64,000 bases of DNA, taken from assembly GCA_027488735.1 (NCBI GenBank), contig JAIYBB010000012.1:210803-274802 (forward strand), given 5' to 3'. Each line of letters starts with the position of its first letter. Positions within the stretch are counted from its first letter, which is position 1. Positions 42,313 through 51,818 of this stretch are shown here, piece after piece. The stretch is from Comamonadaceae bacterium (GTDB taxonomy: Bacteria > Pseudomonadota > Gammaproteobacteria > Burkholderiales > Burkholderiaceae_C). The position numbers were made by a program, and so were the translations under genes. The notes below the pieces were generated by a model. The model had not been told where the DNA came from. It saw nothing but the letters and a program-made list of their open reading frames with translations, and did not search any database.

Positions 42313-44229
42313 TCAATGCAATGCTGCGTAGATTGATTGTGCCAACGCCAGCGAAATACCTTCTACCGTGCATAAATCTTGCACACTGGCATCCGCAACC
42401 CCTCTGACACCGCCAAATCTTTGCAATAACTTGGCGCGCTTGCGCGGTCCAACACCAGCGATGTCCTCCAAACTGCTTGATCCGGTTCTTACCTTGGCCC
42501 GCTTAGCCCGCATTCCTGTGATGGCGAATCGATGTGCTTCATCGCGAATTTGAGCAACTAGCATCAAGGCCGCAGAGTCTTGTGCAAGCGTGAGTTTTGC
42601 TCTTCCATCTGCAAACACCAATTCTTCCAGTCCCACTTTTCGCCCATCCCCCTTTTCAACACCTACCAGTCGGGAAATATCCAACTCAAGCGATTCAAAT
42701 ACCGACTTGGCCATGCTGATCTGACCTTTACCACCATCAATCAATACCAAGTCAGGAAACCGTGCCTCACCTGCACGAACGGCTTCAGCCAACTTGGAAT
42801 AACGACGCGTCAACACTTGTCGCATCGCTGCGTAATCGTCTCCTGGCGTAATGCCTTCGATGTTGTAGCGTCGGTATTGTGCGGATTGCATTTGGTGGTG
42901 GTGGAACACTACACAGGATGCTTGGGTTGCTTCGCCAGCCGTGTGTGAAATATCAAAACATTCAATCAAGAAGTTGTCCATGTCTTCTGGTGCCAGATCC
43001 AGCGAATCCACCAAGGCACGTGTTCTGGACTGCTGTGAGCCCTCTTCCGCCAGCAATCTGCTCAACTTGATAGAAGCATTTTGCTGCGCCATATCCAGCC
43101 AAGATTTGCGTTGCTCTCTGGGCTGATGAATCACATGCATCTTCACGCCCATCTGATCACTCAAGGCGCGTATCAAGCTCTTATCAACAGCATGGCTTGT
43201 GATTAAAGTGGGTGGCGCTGCGATTTCCAAATAGTGCTGTGCAATGAATGCTTCCAACACCTCCACCGGTTGAGCGCCCTCTACATGCGTTGGGAAATAT
43301 GGACTGTCACCCAAATGTCGGCCGCCTCTGACCATGGCTAAATTGACACATGCTTTACCGGCCTGAACCATCACTGCCAAGATATCAACATCTCTGTCGT
43401 CAACAGAATCTACAGATTGCTGGTGCAGCACTTTTGACAGCGCATTGATTTGATTGCGCACATCAGCAGCGGCTTCAAACTCTAGGGCGTCAGCGTGAGA
43501 CATCATGCGCTTTTCTAAAGACTTCATCACCTCTTGTGTTCGACCGCCCAACAGTTCGCTCGCATTTTTCACATCTTGCTGATAGTCTTGCTCGTTGATC
43601 AAGCCCACACATGGACCAGAGCATCGCTTGATCTGGTGCAGCAAGCAAGGGCGGGTGCGGTTTTTAAACACAGTGTCTTCACAAGTTCTTAAGCGAAAAA
43701 CCTTTTGCAACAACTGAATCGCTTCACGCACTGCCCACACGCTTGGGTAAGGTCCAAAATATTCGTGCTGCTTATCGACAGCACCTCTGTAGTAAACCAC
43801 TCTTGAAATAGATTTGGGGGAAGGATGTCCCAAAGCATCAGGTGTCACCGGTTTGACGCCAGTGATCTTCAAATAAGGGTAGCTTTTGTCGTCGCGAAAA
43901 AGAATGTTGTACCGCGGCTTGAGGGTTTTTATCAAATTATTTTCAAGCAACAAAGCCTCAGCTTCAGAGCGCACCACAGTGGTTTCCATCCGTGAAATTT
44001 TGGAAACCATGTGGCCAATGCGCGTGCCATCGTGCGATTTTTGAAAATAACTGCTGACCCGTTTTTTCAGGTGATTGGCCTTGCCCACATAAAGCACCTG
44101 CCCATCGGCATCGTAGTAACGGTAAACGCCAGGCAAGCTCGGCAAAGCTGCCACTTGCGACAAGAGTTCCTGCGAAAACTCTGGTTTATTGACAGACGCT
44201 TGTTCTGCAGAACCGCTGTTTGAAGTCAC
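42313..44229 (-). CDS. uvrC: Excinuclease ABC subunit C
   Basis: Makes both incisions in nucleotide excision repair. 638 aa. N-terminal GIY-YIG nuclease ([25 protein letters not shown]), a central Cys cluster ([15 protein letters not shown]), UVR motif, RNase-H-like endonuclease ([10 protein letters not shown]) and tandem HhH at the C-terminus ([21 protein letters not shown]). Convergent with serB with a 1-base gap. Confidence 0.97.
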   Translation of the reverse strand: MTSNSGSAEQASVNKPEFSQELLSQVAALPSLPGVYRYYDADGQVLYVGKANHLKKRVSSYFQKSHDGTRIGHMVSKISRMETTVVRSEAEALLLENNLIKTLKPRYNILFRDDKSYPYLKITGVKPVTPDALGHPSPKSISRVVYYRGAVDKQHEYFGPYPSVWAVREAIQLLQKVFRLRTCEDTVFKNRTRPCLLHQIKRCSGPCVGLINEQDYQQDVKNASELLGGRTQEVMKSLEKRMMSHADALEFEAAADVRNQINALSKVLHQQSVDSVDDRDVDILAVMVQAGKACVNLAMVRGGRHLGDSPYFPTHVEGAQPVEVLEAFIAQHYLEIAAPPTLITSHAVDKSLIRALSDQMGVKMHVIHQPREQRKSWLDMAQQNASIKLSRLLAEEGSQQSRTRALVDSLDLAPEDMDNFLIECFDISHTAGEATQASCVVFHHHQMQSAQYRRYNIEGITPGDDYAAMRQVLTRRYSKLAEAVRAGEARFPDLVLIDGGKGQISMAKSVFESLELDISRLVGVEKGDGRKVGLEELVFADGRAKLTLAQDSAALMLVAQIRDEAHRFAITGMRAKRAKVRTGSSSLEDIAGVGPRKRAKLLQRFGGVRGVADASVQDLCTVEGISLALAQSIYAALH

Positions 44230-44235
44230 ATCAAA

Positions 44236-44655
44236 TCACCATTGCCCTGTGTTTGACATGCTGGCCCATGGTTCTTGCACGGGTAACGGTTGACCAGCTT
44301 GCAATAACTCGACAGATATGTTGTCTGGTGAGCGAACAAAGGCCATATAACCATCACGCGGGGGCCGCAAGATAGTGACACCGTGTTGCTGTAATCGCTC
44401 ACAGGTGGAATAAATGTTTTCAACTGCGTAGGCCAAATGACCAAAATTGCGACCACCTTGCAAGGCTTCCGGATCCCAGTTGTAGGTCAATTCAACTTGG
44501 GCTTGGCTGTCACCGGGTGCGGCAAGAAACACCAAAGTAAATCTGCCTGAAGGCACTTCTTTAGTTCGCAAAACTTCCAGCCCCAATGCATCACGGTAAA
44601 AATAAAGAGATGCTTCTAAGTCGGTAACCCTGACCATGGTGTGCAAATAACGCAT
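44236..44655 (-). CDS. gloA: Lactoylglutathione lyase (glyoxalase I)
   Basis: Converts the methylglyoxal-glutathione hemithioacetal to S-lactoylglutathione. Start set at MRYLHTMVRV (139 aa). The metal ligands H5, E55, H73 and E116 are all present, at nearly the same positions as in E. coli GloA (Ni-type). It lies just before uvrC on the same strand. Confidence 0.95.
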   Translation of the reverse strand: MRYLHTMVRVTDLEASLYFYRDALGLEVLRTKEVPSGRFTLVFLAAPGDSQAQVELTYNWDPEALQGGRNFGHLAYAVENIYSTCERLQQHGVTILRPPRDGYMAFVRSPDNISVELLQAGQPLPVQEPWASMSNTGQW

Positions 44656-44752
44656 GCCAATTTCCAATGTATGAACCTTTAAACTTTAACCCAAATCTAC
44701 TCAGGAAAAGCGTCAAAACTTATCGCAACCGTGCAAAAAGAGGAGACAAAAA

Positions 44753-44896
44753 AATGCACTCAAAGGGCGGGCGGTCCAGCACATTGATGTGCTGCACTGG
44801 CACGGATAAATTGTCGACAGTAACACTTTGGGTTGAAGGCGCGACCACGATCTTGGGACAGTCTCTATGGACAGATGTCATGATTAAGTCGTCATA
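44753..44896 (+). CDS. Candidate small ORF (47 aa), unsupported by homology
   Basis: The ATG is preceded by AGAGGAG with an 8-base spacer, one of the better ribosome-binding sites in the window. The predicted peptide has no signal peptide or clear helix: Gly/Ser/Thr rich, two adjacent Cys (MCCTG), two Trp. I recognise no family. It overlaps an antisense frame, so it may be chance. Confidence 0.3.
44777..44794. repeat. Short perfect hairpin
   Basis: CAGCACA, loop TTGA, TGTGCTG. It lies inside the candidate small ORF. Neither strand has a T-tract after it. It could be an operator or an RNA structure. Confidence 0.4.
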
Positions 44897-44898
44897 AA

Positions 44899-44926
44899 TT
44901 GACGTATTTGTGAAATCGGATATTAC
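44899..44926 (+). promoter_or_regulatory. Candidate sigma-70 promoter upstream of the HIT gene
   Basis: TTGACG, a 16-base spacer, then TATTAC. The -35 matches 5 of 6 bases and the -10 matches 4 of 6. It lies about 115 bases before the HIT start. Confidence 0.35.
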
Positions 44927-45040
44927 TTTTCTTGAGTTCAACACTCTGACCGAGCCATCAACTGCAAGAATTTTTCTGTTGATACGTTTATTCAAGCAGA
45001 ACTGCAGGACAAGCTTGAACAAGTTGGCGCATAATTTCTT

Positions 45041-45472
45041 ATGGATAAAACGACACCCTGTACTTATTGCTCGCTGGCCCAAGCCCGCATCGTTGAAGAA
45101 AGCACTTTGTCAATTGCATTCAAGGACGCTTTTCCAGTGTCTGATGGGCACACTTTGATCATTCCTCGCAGGCATACATCCTCATTTTTTGACCTCACTG
45201 TGCAAGAACGCGAAGACATGATGAACCTGATGGCACGTGTCAAACACAAGTTGCAAGAAGAGTTCAATCCACAAGGGTTCAATGTAGGTGTCAACGAAGG
45301 CTTCGCAGCTGGGCAAACAGTCATGCACACCAGCATGCATTTGATCCCTCGTTTCAAAGGCGATGTGACTGATCCTCGGGGTGGCGTACGTTGGTTATTT
45401 CCCGACAAAGCTGTTTTTTGGGACAAAAAGCCAGAAGCAGTAGCCCCAGACCTTGGCGACGCCAAGCCTTGA
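45041..45472 (+). CDS. HIT-family protein with altered histidine triad
   Basis: 143 aa histidine-triad (HIT) protein. N-terminal CTYC, the conserved DAFPVSDGHTLIIPRRHTSSF, NVGVNEGFAAGQTV, and LIPRFKGDVTDPRGGVRW are all characteristic of nucleotide-binding HIT hydrolases. The triad reads H96-T-S98-M-H100: the central His, the nucleophile in HINT and FHIT, is Ser (codon AGC). Classical nucleotidyl-His chemistry may therefore be lost, or this may be a divergent subfamily. The gene precedes a lipoprotein gene by 23 bases, probably in one transcript. Confidence 0.9.
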   Translation: MDKTTPCTYCSLAQARIVEESTLSIAFKDAFPVSDGHTLIIPRRHTSSFFDLTVQEREDMMNLMARVKHKLQEEFNPQGFNVGVNEGFAAGQTVMHTSMHLIPRFKGDVTDPRGGVRWLFPDKAVFWDKKPEAVAPDLGDAKP

Positions 45473-45495
45473 CACCTGACCCAAGAACTATTCTT

Positions 45496-45846
45496 ATGAG
45501 TTTGCCAACCAGTTTCACAAAGTATGTGCTTATTTTCTTGTTCGGCTCTGTGTTGCTGGGTTGTACGCAAGAACAACAAAACAAACTAGGGCGAGATATC
45601 CAAAACTGGACCGGTACCGATGGTGTGCTCGAGGTTTATGCGGGCGATAAATTGGTCAGACGGTTCATAAAGGTTGACAAAATCAGCACCGCCTTGGGCA
45701 CAGACGACAGCAAAGCGCGCGATTACCGTTACGGCTATGGTTACTTGGACGAAAACTTGAACATGCAAGTCGATGCCAATGAAAAAAAGGTCTATTTTGA
45801 ATTCAGCAGTTACTCAACTGTTGTTTTCTTTGAGAACCCGCGCTGA
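45496..45846 (+). CDS. Predicted lipoprotein (116 aa), unknown function
   Basis: Signal peptide with hydrophobic core and lipobox LLGC (Cys at residue 22), after which the mature protein begins CTQEQQNKLGRD. The soluble part has an alternating beta-like pattern (VLEVYAGDKLVRRFIKVDK..., KVYFEFSSYSTVVFFENPR). I recognise no family. Start chosen to place the signal peptide at the N-terminus. It follows the HIT gene and converges on the crotonase gene. Confidence 0.75.
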   Translation: MSLPTSFTKYVLIFLFGSVLLGCTQEQQNKLGRDIQNWTGTDGVLEVYAGDKLVRRFIKVDKISTALGTDDSKARDYRYGYGYLDENLNMQVDANEKKVYFEFSSYSTVVFFENPR

Positions 45847-45852
45847 TTCATC

Positions 45853-46641
45853 TCAAACCTGCCAATCGGGTTTTCTTTTTTCCAAAAATGCCTGAAAGCC
45901 CTCTTGGGCAGCGTTATCCATCATGTTGCAAGCCATCGACTGGCCGGCCAATTGGTATGCGGATGACACACCCATCTCTAATTGTTTGTAGAAAAGCGCT
46001 TTGCCCATGCGCACGGCCACAGCGGGTTTGGCTGTGATTTTTTGGCACACATTCAGCACTGTTTCCTCCAGCATTTCCTCATCCACGCAATGGTTGATCA
46101 AGCCCCTGTCAACAGCGGTTTGAGCGTCGATAAAGTCCCCCGTTAGCAGCATTTCCATAGCCTGTTTTCGATGCATGCTTCTGCCTAAGCCCACGCTGGG
46201 GGTCGCGCAAAACAAACCGTAATTGATGCCTGAGACCGCAAATTTTGAAAGCCTTGAGGCAACTGCCAAATCGCACATGCTGACCAACTGACAGCCCGCC
46301 GCCGTGGCAATGCCTTGAACTTGTGCAATCACTGGTTGGGGCAAATGTTGGATCTGCAACATCATGCGCGAGCAATGTTGGAACAACTCGGTGTAGAAAT
46401 CATGGTTGGGGTGTTCACGCATTTCGCGCAAATCATGCCCCGCAGAAAATGCCTTGCCTTTTGCTGCCAGGATCACCACGCGACAAGCATCATCGTCAGC
46501 CACGTTGGACAGAGCTGCTTCTATAGCATCGAGCATAGCCGTTGACAAAGCGTTGAAGCTGGCTTCGTTGTTCAAGACAAGACGAGTCACCCCTTTTGCC
46601 GGATACTCGATCAAAACCAACTGTTTGTTTTCCAATGCCAT
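45853..46641 (-). CDS. Crotonase-fold protein, ECHDC3-like
   Basis: 262 aa enoyl-CoA hydratase/isomerase superfamily. The CoA-binding and oxyanion elements are present (AFSAGHDLREM; GIATAAGCQLVSMCDLAVAS). The two catalytic Glu of true hydratases are replaced: Q118 stands at the first site and the PE pair of the second site is SG (FAVSGINYGLFCATP). This pattern is characteristic of ECHDC3-type proteins, whose reaction is unclear. It should not be called a beta-oxidation hydratase without tests. Confidence 0.85.
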   Translation of the reverse strand: MALENKQLVLIEYPAKGVTRLVLNNEASFNALSTAMLDAIEAALSNVADDDACRVVILAAKGKAFSAGHDLREMREHPNHDFYTELFQHCSRMMLQIQHLPQPVIAQVQGIATAAGCQLVSMCDLAVASRLSKFAVSGINYGLFCATPSVGLGRSMHRKQAMEMLLTGDFIDAQTAVDRGLINHCVDEEMLEETVLNVCQKITAKPAVAVRMGKALFYKQLEMGVSSAYQLAGQSMACNMMDNAAQEGFQAFLEKRKPDWQV

Positions 46642-46681
46642 GGTGTTTCTTCTCCTGACTGCTTAAAGGTATTACCCGATT

Positions 46682-47428
46682 GTGATGCAACCACCCCTGC
46701 TGATTCAACTTTCTGCGGATGACCCATTGCCCGCGCCGCACACGGCTTGGGATGAACACAGTCCGGCACCTGGTTTGTTGGCAATTGGCGGTGGACTCTC
46801 GGTTTCCAGATTGCTACAAGCATACAGCCAGGGTTGCTTTCCTTGGTACAGCGACGGACAACCCGTGATGTGGTGGTGTACCGACCCGCGCATGGTGTTG
46901 AATGTCGATGAATTTCGCTTGCACCGATCGTTTAAAAAGGTGTTGAGCCGTTTGATTGAATCCAACAGACTGCAGATAAAAATTGACCACGACTTTCTTG
47001 GCACGATCAAAGAATGTGCCCGTTTTCCACGCAAGGGCCAATCCGGTACTTGGATCGTCCACGACATGATCCAAGCCTACACACAACTGAACTTGCACGG
47101 CCATGCCCACAGCGTGCAAGCTTGGGTAGATGGCCAATTGGCAGGCGGTCTTTATTGCGTGTCTATCGGGCGGGCGGTGTTTGGCGAATCCATGTTCAGC
47201 ACACAAGCCGACGGTTCAAAAATGGCTCTGGCCGCCTTGGTGGCGTTGTGTCGTGCGCAGCAAGCCGATTGGATCGACTGCCAGCAAAACACCGGCCATC
47301 TGGCCAGCCTTGGTGCCAAGCCCATCGCCAGAAGTGTATTTTTAACCCGGGTGAGCGAGGCCATCAATCACCCACCCTTGTCTTGGAAATTTGAGTCGAT
47401 ATACTGGAAGCACTTAGGCATCGACTGA
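46682..47428 (+). CDS. aat: Leucyl/phenylalanyl-tRNA-protein transferase
   Basis: Adds Leu or Phe to proteins with N-terminal Arg or Lys, making ClpS/ClpAP substrates. 248 aa. Motifs: [61 protein letters not shown] and [14 protein letters not shown] are diagnostic. It is followed 7 bases later by bpt, the other bacterial N-degron transferase. Confidence 0.97.
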   Translation: MMQPPLLIQLSADDPLPAPHTAWDEHSPAPGLLAIGGGLSVSRLLQAYSQGCFPWYSDGQPVMWWCTDPRMVLNVDEFRLHRSFKKVLSRLIESNRLQIKIDHDFLGTIKECARFPRKGQSGTWIVHDMIQAYTQLNLHGHAHSVQAWVDGQLAGGLYCVSIGRAVFGESMFSTQADGSKMALAALVALCRAQQADWIDCQQNTGHLASLGAKPIARSVFLTRVSEAINHPPLSWKFESIYWKHLGID

Positions 47429-47435
47429 CCTGACC

Positions 47436-48167
47436 GTGACGCATCTCAAAGATTTACCACTTCAATCCTTGCAGTTTTACGCCACGGCACCTTACCCGTG
47501 CAGTTATCTGGATGACCGGCAAGCCCGCTCACAAGTAGCCACCCCCAGCCATCTGATTCACAACGACACCTATTCTGAATTGGTTGCCAAAGGTTTTCGA
47601 AGAAGCGGCATGTTCACATACCGACCGTATTGCGACGGCTGCCGCGCCTGTGTTCCACTTCGTGTCGATGTGGACAGGTTTTTACCCAACCGCAGCCAAA
47701 AACGCACGCTCACAAGGCACCAACATTTAGAAGCGAGAGTCTCAAATCTCGCTTACACGCCCGAACATTACGCCCTTTATTTGAAATACCAAAACGGCAG
47801 GCATTCTGGCGGCGGTATGGATCAAGACAGCGTCGAGCAGTACACCCAATTTCTGTTGCAAAGCCGGGTTAATTCTCGATTGGTGGAATTTCGCAGCCCT
47901 TGCGATGACGCAAATCCATCGGGCAAATTGCAAATGGTGTCCATATTGGATGTTCTTAACGATGGGATATCGGCGGTCTATACATTTTTTGATCCGCAAG
48001 AGACCACAGGGTTGGGGACTTTTTGTATCTTGTGGCAAATTGAACAGGCACGACAGCTTGGGCTCAACTACCTCTACATGGGGTATTGGATCGAACAAAG
48101 CCCCAAAATGGACTACAAAGCCCTGTTCAACCCTCACCAATTGCTTCTAGACGGTGTGTGGACCTGA
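47436..48167 (+). CDS. bpt: Aspartate/glutamate leucyltransferase
   Basis: Adds Leu to N-terminal Asp or Glu. 243 aa, ATE1-like GNAT fold. The N-terminal Cys-rich element CDGCRAC (C66, C69, C72) and [11 protein letters not shown] are conserved; the C-terminus has [25 protein letters not shown] start. Together with aat it covers basic and acidic N-degrons; clpS is not in the window. Confidence 0.95.
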   Translation: MTHLKDLPLQSLQFYATAPYPCSYLDDRQARSQVATPSHLIHNDTYSELVAKGFRRSGMFTYRPYCDGCRACVPLRVDVDRFLPNRSQKRTLTRHQHLEARVSNLAYTPEHYALYLKYQNGRHSGGGMDQDSVEQYTQFLLQSRVNSRLVEFRSPCDDANPSGKLQMVSILDVLNDGISAVYTFFDPQETTGLGTFCILWQIEQARQLGLNYLYMGYWIEQSPKMDYKALFNPHQLLLDGVWT

Positions 48168-48197
48168 GCTTGACTCAGGAGGTCTTAAAATCCCGCA

Positions 48198-48980
48198 ATG
48201 CGAAAAAAAGACATTGATTCGGCACCCTCTCCCTCGATTCAGGTACTAGAGCGGATGTTCACACTGATAGATGTGTTGGCCGCCAAAGAGGATACAGCCA
48301 CACTCAAAGAAATCAGTGAAACATCCCAACTGCATCCCTCGACCACGCATCGCATACTCAACGATCTCGTGGCCGGCAGGTATGTAGACCGCCCGGAACC
48401 TGGACATTACCGTTTGGGCATGCGCTTGCTTGAATTGGGTAATCTGGTGAAAGCGCGGCTCAATGTCAGAGACGCCGCCCTCATGCCGATGCGACAGTTG
48501 CACCAATTGATACAACAACCCGTCAATTTGAGCGTGCGGCAAGCCGATGAAATTGTGTATGTCGAACGCGCCTACAGCGAGCGCTCCGGTATGCAGGTGG
48601 TGCGCGCGATCGGTGGACGAGCTCCGCTGCATTTAACCTCGGTAGGCAAACTGTTTCTTGCTGCCGATGAAATCAGTCGGGTGCGAGCTTATGCGACAAA
48701 AACTGGCCTGTCTGGCCACACCAAAAACAGCATCACACAATTGCTGGCACTGGAAAAAGAATTGGCAAAAGTCAGGCAATGGGGATTCGCCAGAGACAAC
48801 GAAGAGTTGGAATTGGGTGTTCGCTGTATGGCTGCTGGTATTTATGACGACCAAGCCAAATTGATCGCAGGCTTGTCTATTTCTGCGCCAGCGGACAGGC
48901 TTGATGAGTCTTGGTTGCCAAAACTTCAAGCAACCGCAAGAGCAATTTCAACCTCTTTGGGTTTCGTGCCCTTTGGCTGA
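48198..48980 (+). CDS. IclR-family transcriptional regulator
   Basis: 260 aa. N-terminal winged HTH (about 14-75: LERMFTLIDVLAAKE...TLKEISETSQLHPSTTHRILNDLVAGRYV) and C-terminal IclR effector domain (about 90-255, with GGRAPLHLTSVGKLFLA). The effector and target are unknown. No metabolic operon sits beside it, which is unusual for the family. A hairpin terminator follows its stop. Confidence 0.92.
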   Translation: MRKKDIDSAPSPSIQVLERMFTLIDVLAAKEDTATLKEISETSQLHPSTTHRILNDLVAGRYVDRPEPGHYRLGMRLLELGNLVKARLNVRDAALMPMRQLHQLIQQPVNLSVRQADEIVYVERAYSERSGMQVVRAIGGRAPLHLTSVGKLFLAADEISRVRAYATKTGLSGHTKNSITQLLALEKELAKVRQWGFARDNEELELGVRCMAAGIYDDQAKLIAGLSISAPADRLDESWLPKLQATARAISTSLGFVPFG

Positions 48981-48987
48981 GGAGAGA

Positions 48988-49015
48988 CTGATGCCAAGCC
49001 TGCTTGGTACATCAG
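48988..49015. terminator. Hairpin between convergent iclR-type and pbpG genes
   Basis: CTGATGCCAAGC, loop CT, GCTTGGTACATCAG: about 12 paired bases with two bulged bases. AT-rich sequence follows on the plus side. Its position between two converging genes suits a bidirectional terminator. Confidence 0.6.
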
Positions 49016-49028
49016 CCTAATTTTAAAA

Positions 49029-50042
49029 TCAGGTTTGTGGGCCGGCAGGATGCTTTAACTCTACCCAGCGACGAACACGTTCTGCGTCACCGGTTCTGCT
49101 GAATTTACCGGCAGAGTCCAAAAATACCATCACCAATTTACGGCCTGCAATTTTGGCTTGCATTACCAAGCATTGGCCCGCTTCTGATATGTATCCGGTT
49201 TTTTGCAGGTCAATGTCCCATTGGGGATTGCTGACCAATCGGTTGGTGGATTTGTAATTCAAGGTTCTGCGCCCAACTTCCACGGCAGTGCCCACGGAAG
49301 TAGTCAGCTCGCGCATGGTTGGGTCATTGGCGGCATAGGCCACCAGCGTGGCCAAATCTTTAGCGCTGGATTGGTTTTTGCTGGACAGTCCCGTCGGCTC
49401 GGCATAGTTGGTATCTTTCATTCCCAACTGTTGAGCTTTCAAATTCATTTGCGTTACGAAGGTTGACAAACCGGTGGGGTATGTGCGTCCCAGCGCATGC
49501 GCCGCCCGATTTTCGCTGGACATCAAGGCCAGATGCAGCAACTCACCGCGGGTCAATGTGGTGCCAGGGCGCAAACGCGAGGTGCTGCCTTTTTCTGTGT
49601 CTATGTCTTCTTGTGTGATGGTGATGGGCTCATCCATGGATAAATTGGATTCCCGAATCACCACACCGGTCATGAGTTTGGTGATCGACGCAATAGGCAA
49701 AACTGCGTTGTCATTTTTACTGAATAAAACTTCTTGGGTGTCTTGGTCAATGACATAGGCCACGCTGGACTTCAATGACAATTCGTCTGCTTGGGAATGC
49801 AGACCTGCTTTTTCGCCGAATGATTGACGCTTAGGAACAACCGATTTGGCCCTTAATGCAGATTTTTTTCGGTTGGTGGCTGACTTCGTTTTAGCTTTGG
49901 CTTTCGCTTTGGATTTAGTTTTTGTTTTGGCCGATTGTTTCTTGACCACATCCGACTGCACACGGGCAAAAGAAGTATTTGAAATACCCGCCAAACTCAA
50001 AGCCAAGGCAAAAACAACCAATGTAGAGCGAATATTTTTCAA
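49029..50042 (-). CDS. pbpG: D-alanyl-D-alanine endopeptidase, PBP7 (S11) family
   Basis: Periplasmic peptidoglycan hydrolase that cuts DD-crosslinks. I favour the TTG at 50042, preceded by AAGGGA, because it places the signal peptide (KNIRSTLVVFALALSLAG...SFA) at the N-terminus, 337 aa. Active-site motifs: Ser119-I-T-Lys122, SEN at 176-178 and KTG in LQKTGYIS. Between the signal peptide and the catalytic domain is a Lys/Ala/Ser-rich stretch (about 34-65), strongly basic, not part of the canonical enzyme. Confidence 0.92.
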   Translation of the reverse strand: MKNIRSTLVVFALALSLAGISNTSFARVQSDVVKKQSAKTKTKSKAKAKAKTKSATNRKKSALRAKSVVPKRQSFGEKAGLHSQADELSLKSSVAYVIDQDTQEVLFSKNDNAVLPIASITKLMTGVVIRESNLSMDEPITITQEDIDTEKGSTSRLRPGTTLTRGELLHLALMSSENRAAHALGRTYPTGLSTFVTQMNLKAQQLGMKDTNYAEPTGLSSKNQSSAKDLATLVAYAANDPTMRELTTSVGTAVEVGRRTLNYKSTNRLVSNPQWDIDLQKTGYISEAGQCLVMQAKIAGRKLVMVFLDSAGKFSRTGDAERVRRWVELKHPAGPQT

Positions 50043-50178
50043 AAGGGTTCCCTTGTCTGGATTTGACAAACTGTCAGCAAGTGTAAGGCTATTTGAAAAA
50101 TCTGGCAATATCAAAGACTTGCATCTCATTTCTCAAGCAGTTAATTCCTCTATTAATAACAAAATATTCATTTTCCAA

Positions 50179-51720
50179 TCACCCTTGGGCTGCGACTCTT
50201 TCCGCCTTGCTTTGCAATTTATTGAGCGCACTGAGATAAGCCTTGGCAGATGCCACCACAATGTCAGGGTCTGAGCCCACACCATTGACGATGCGTCCGT
50301 TGTTTTGCAGTCGCACCGTGACCTCACCTTGGCTTTCTGTCGAGCCACTGATCGCATTAACCGAATACAAGACCATTTCCGCGCCGCTTTGCACATGTTT
50401 TTCGATGGCTTTGAGCGAAGCATCCACCGGGCCGTTGCCAGCAGATTCACAAAACACTTCTTGTCCAGAATGTGTGAACACAATGGCTGCATAAGGTTGC
50501 TCGCCTGTTTCGCTGCGTTGAGAAAGTTTCACAAACCCAAACACGTCGTCTTCATGTGAAACACTTTCCTCGCTGACCAAGGCCAAAATATCTTCGTCAA
50601 AAATTTCACTCTTGCGGTCGGCCAATTCCTTGAAGCGAGCAAATGCAGCATTCGTTTCAGCTTCGCTCTCAAGCTCCACACCCAAATCTTGCAAGCGCTG
50701 TTTGAAGGCATTTCGACCACTTAATTTGCCAAGCACAATTTTGTTGGCGCTCCAACCCACATCCTCGGCACGCATGATTTCATAGGTGTCACGCGCCTTC
50801 AACACACCATCTTGGTGAATGCCGGAAGCATGGGCAAATGCATTGGCTCCCACCACGGCCTTGTTGGGTTGCACCACAAAGCCTGTGGTCTGACTGACCA
50901 TGCGACTGGCCGCCAAAATATGTTGAGTCTCTATGCCCAAAGTCAGACCAAAATAATCTTTGCGTGTTTTCACGGCCATGACAATTTCTTCTAAAGAGCA
51001 GTTGCCAGCGCGCTCCCCCAAACCGTTGATGGTGCATTCCACCTGACGGGCTCCGCCGATTTGCACGCCCGCCAGAGAATTGGCAACGGCCATGCCGAGA
51101 TCGTTGTGGCAATGCACAGACCAAATGGCTTTGTCTGAATTTGGAATTCGTTCGCGCAATGTTTTGATGAAATTCCCATACAACTCAGGTACGGCATAAC
51201 CCACTGTGTCAGGCACATTGATGGTGGTTGCGCCTTCGTCAATCACAGCTTCAAGCACGCGACATAAAAAATCCACATCGCTGCGATAGCCATCTTCAGG
51301 GCTGAATTCAACATCAGCCACCAAGTTACGCGCAAAACGCACAGATTGTTTGGCTTGCTCAAACACCTGATCGGGCGTCATCCGCAGTTTCTTTTCCATG
51401 TGCAAGGAGGATGTGGCAATGAAGGTGTGAATGCGGGAATGTTTAGCGCCTTTGAGTGCTTCAGCGGCACGGGAAATATCCCTGTCGTTGGCGCGAGACA
51501 AGGAACAAACGATGGACTCGGTGATGGCATTGGCGATGGCTTTGACCGCTTGAAAATCACCTTCCGAACTGGCTGCAAATCCTGCTTCAATGACATCTAC
51601 ACGCAGTCTTTCCAGTTGACGGGCGATACGCAATTTTTCATCGCGGGTCATGGATGCGCCGGGCGACTGCTCGCCATCGCGCAACGTGGTATCGAAAATA
51701 ATCAATTTATCGGCCATCAT
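50179..51720 (-). CDS. leuA: 2-isopropylmalate synthase
   Basis: First committed step of leucine synthesis. 513 aa. TIM-barrel catalytic domain with [18 protein letters not shown] (metal-binding Asp and substrate Arg), [19 protein letters not shown] with two metal-binding His, and the C-terminal LeuA regulatory domain for leucine feedback. It lies about 200 bases after pssA; the gap contains a Leu-rich leader peptide and a terminator, so attenuation is expected. Confidence 0.98.
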   Translation of the reverse strand: MMADKLIIFDTTLRDGEQSPGASMTRDEKLRIARQLERLRVDVIEAGFAASSEGDFQAVKAIANAITESIVCSLSRANDRDISRAAEALKGAKHSRIHTFIATSSLHMEKKLRMTPDQVFEQAKQSVRFARNLVADVEFSPEDGYRSDVDFLCRVLEAVIDEGATTINVPDTVGYAVPELYGNFIKTLRERIPNSDKAIWSVHCHNDLGMAVANSLAGVQIGGARQVECTINGLGERAGNCSLEEIVMAVKTRKDYFGLTLGIETQHILAASRMVSQTTGFVVQPNKAVVGANAFAHASGIHQDGVLKARDTYEIMRAEDVGWSANKIVLGKLSGRNAFKQRLQDLGVELESEAETNAAFARFKELADRKSEIFDEDILALVSEESVSHEDDVFGFVKLSQRSETGEQPYAAIVFTHSGQEVFCESAGNGPVDASLKAIEKHVQSGAEMVLYSVNAISGSTESQGEVTVRLQNNGRIVNGVGSDPDIVVASAKAYLSALNKLQSKAERVAAQG

Positions 51721-51764
51721 TCAACTCCTGAGTTTTCAATCCCCGCTTAACCTGCATGGTGCCA

Positions 51765-51799
51765 AAACAAAAGGCCCGATGCGGGTGCATACGGGCCTT
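51765..51799 (-). terminator. Attenuator terminator of leuA
   Basis: On the minus strand, AAGGCCCG pairs with CGGGCCTT around an inner 4-bp GCAT/ATGC stem, and the stem is followed by TTTTGTTTT. It ends 45 bases before the leuA start. The upstream leader codons contain CGGGCC, which could instead pair with GGCCCG of the 5' arm and prevent the terminator from forming. Confidence 0.75.
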
Positions 51800-51818
51800 G
51801 GAAATAATCGCGCAAGCG

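Larger units (their letters stand above)
44656..45040. other. 385-base region without a confident gene
   Basis: It lies between divergent gloA and the HIT gene. It holds a perfect 7-bp hairpin (44777-44794), a short plus-strand frame with a very good ribosome-binding site (44753-44896), a rival 120-codon frame on the minus strand, and a candidate promoter (44899-44926) for the HIT gene. This is the largest non-coding gap in an otherwise tightly packed window. A small RNA or a small protein gene is possible. Confidence 0.5.

Noticed and set aside
44720..45082. 120-codon minus-strand frame between gloA and the HIT gene
   Set aside because: Its N-terminal part overlaps the HIT gene start, it has no ribosome-binding site at its Met codons and no family I recognise; kept only as a note against the plus-strand small ORF.
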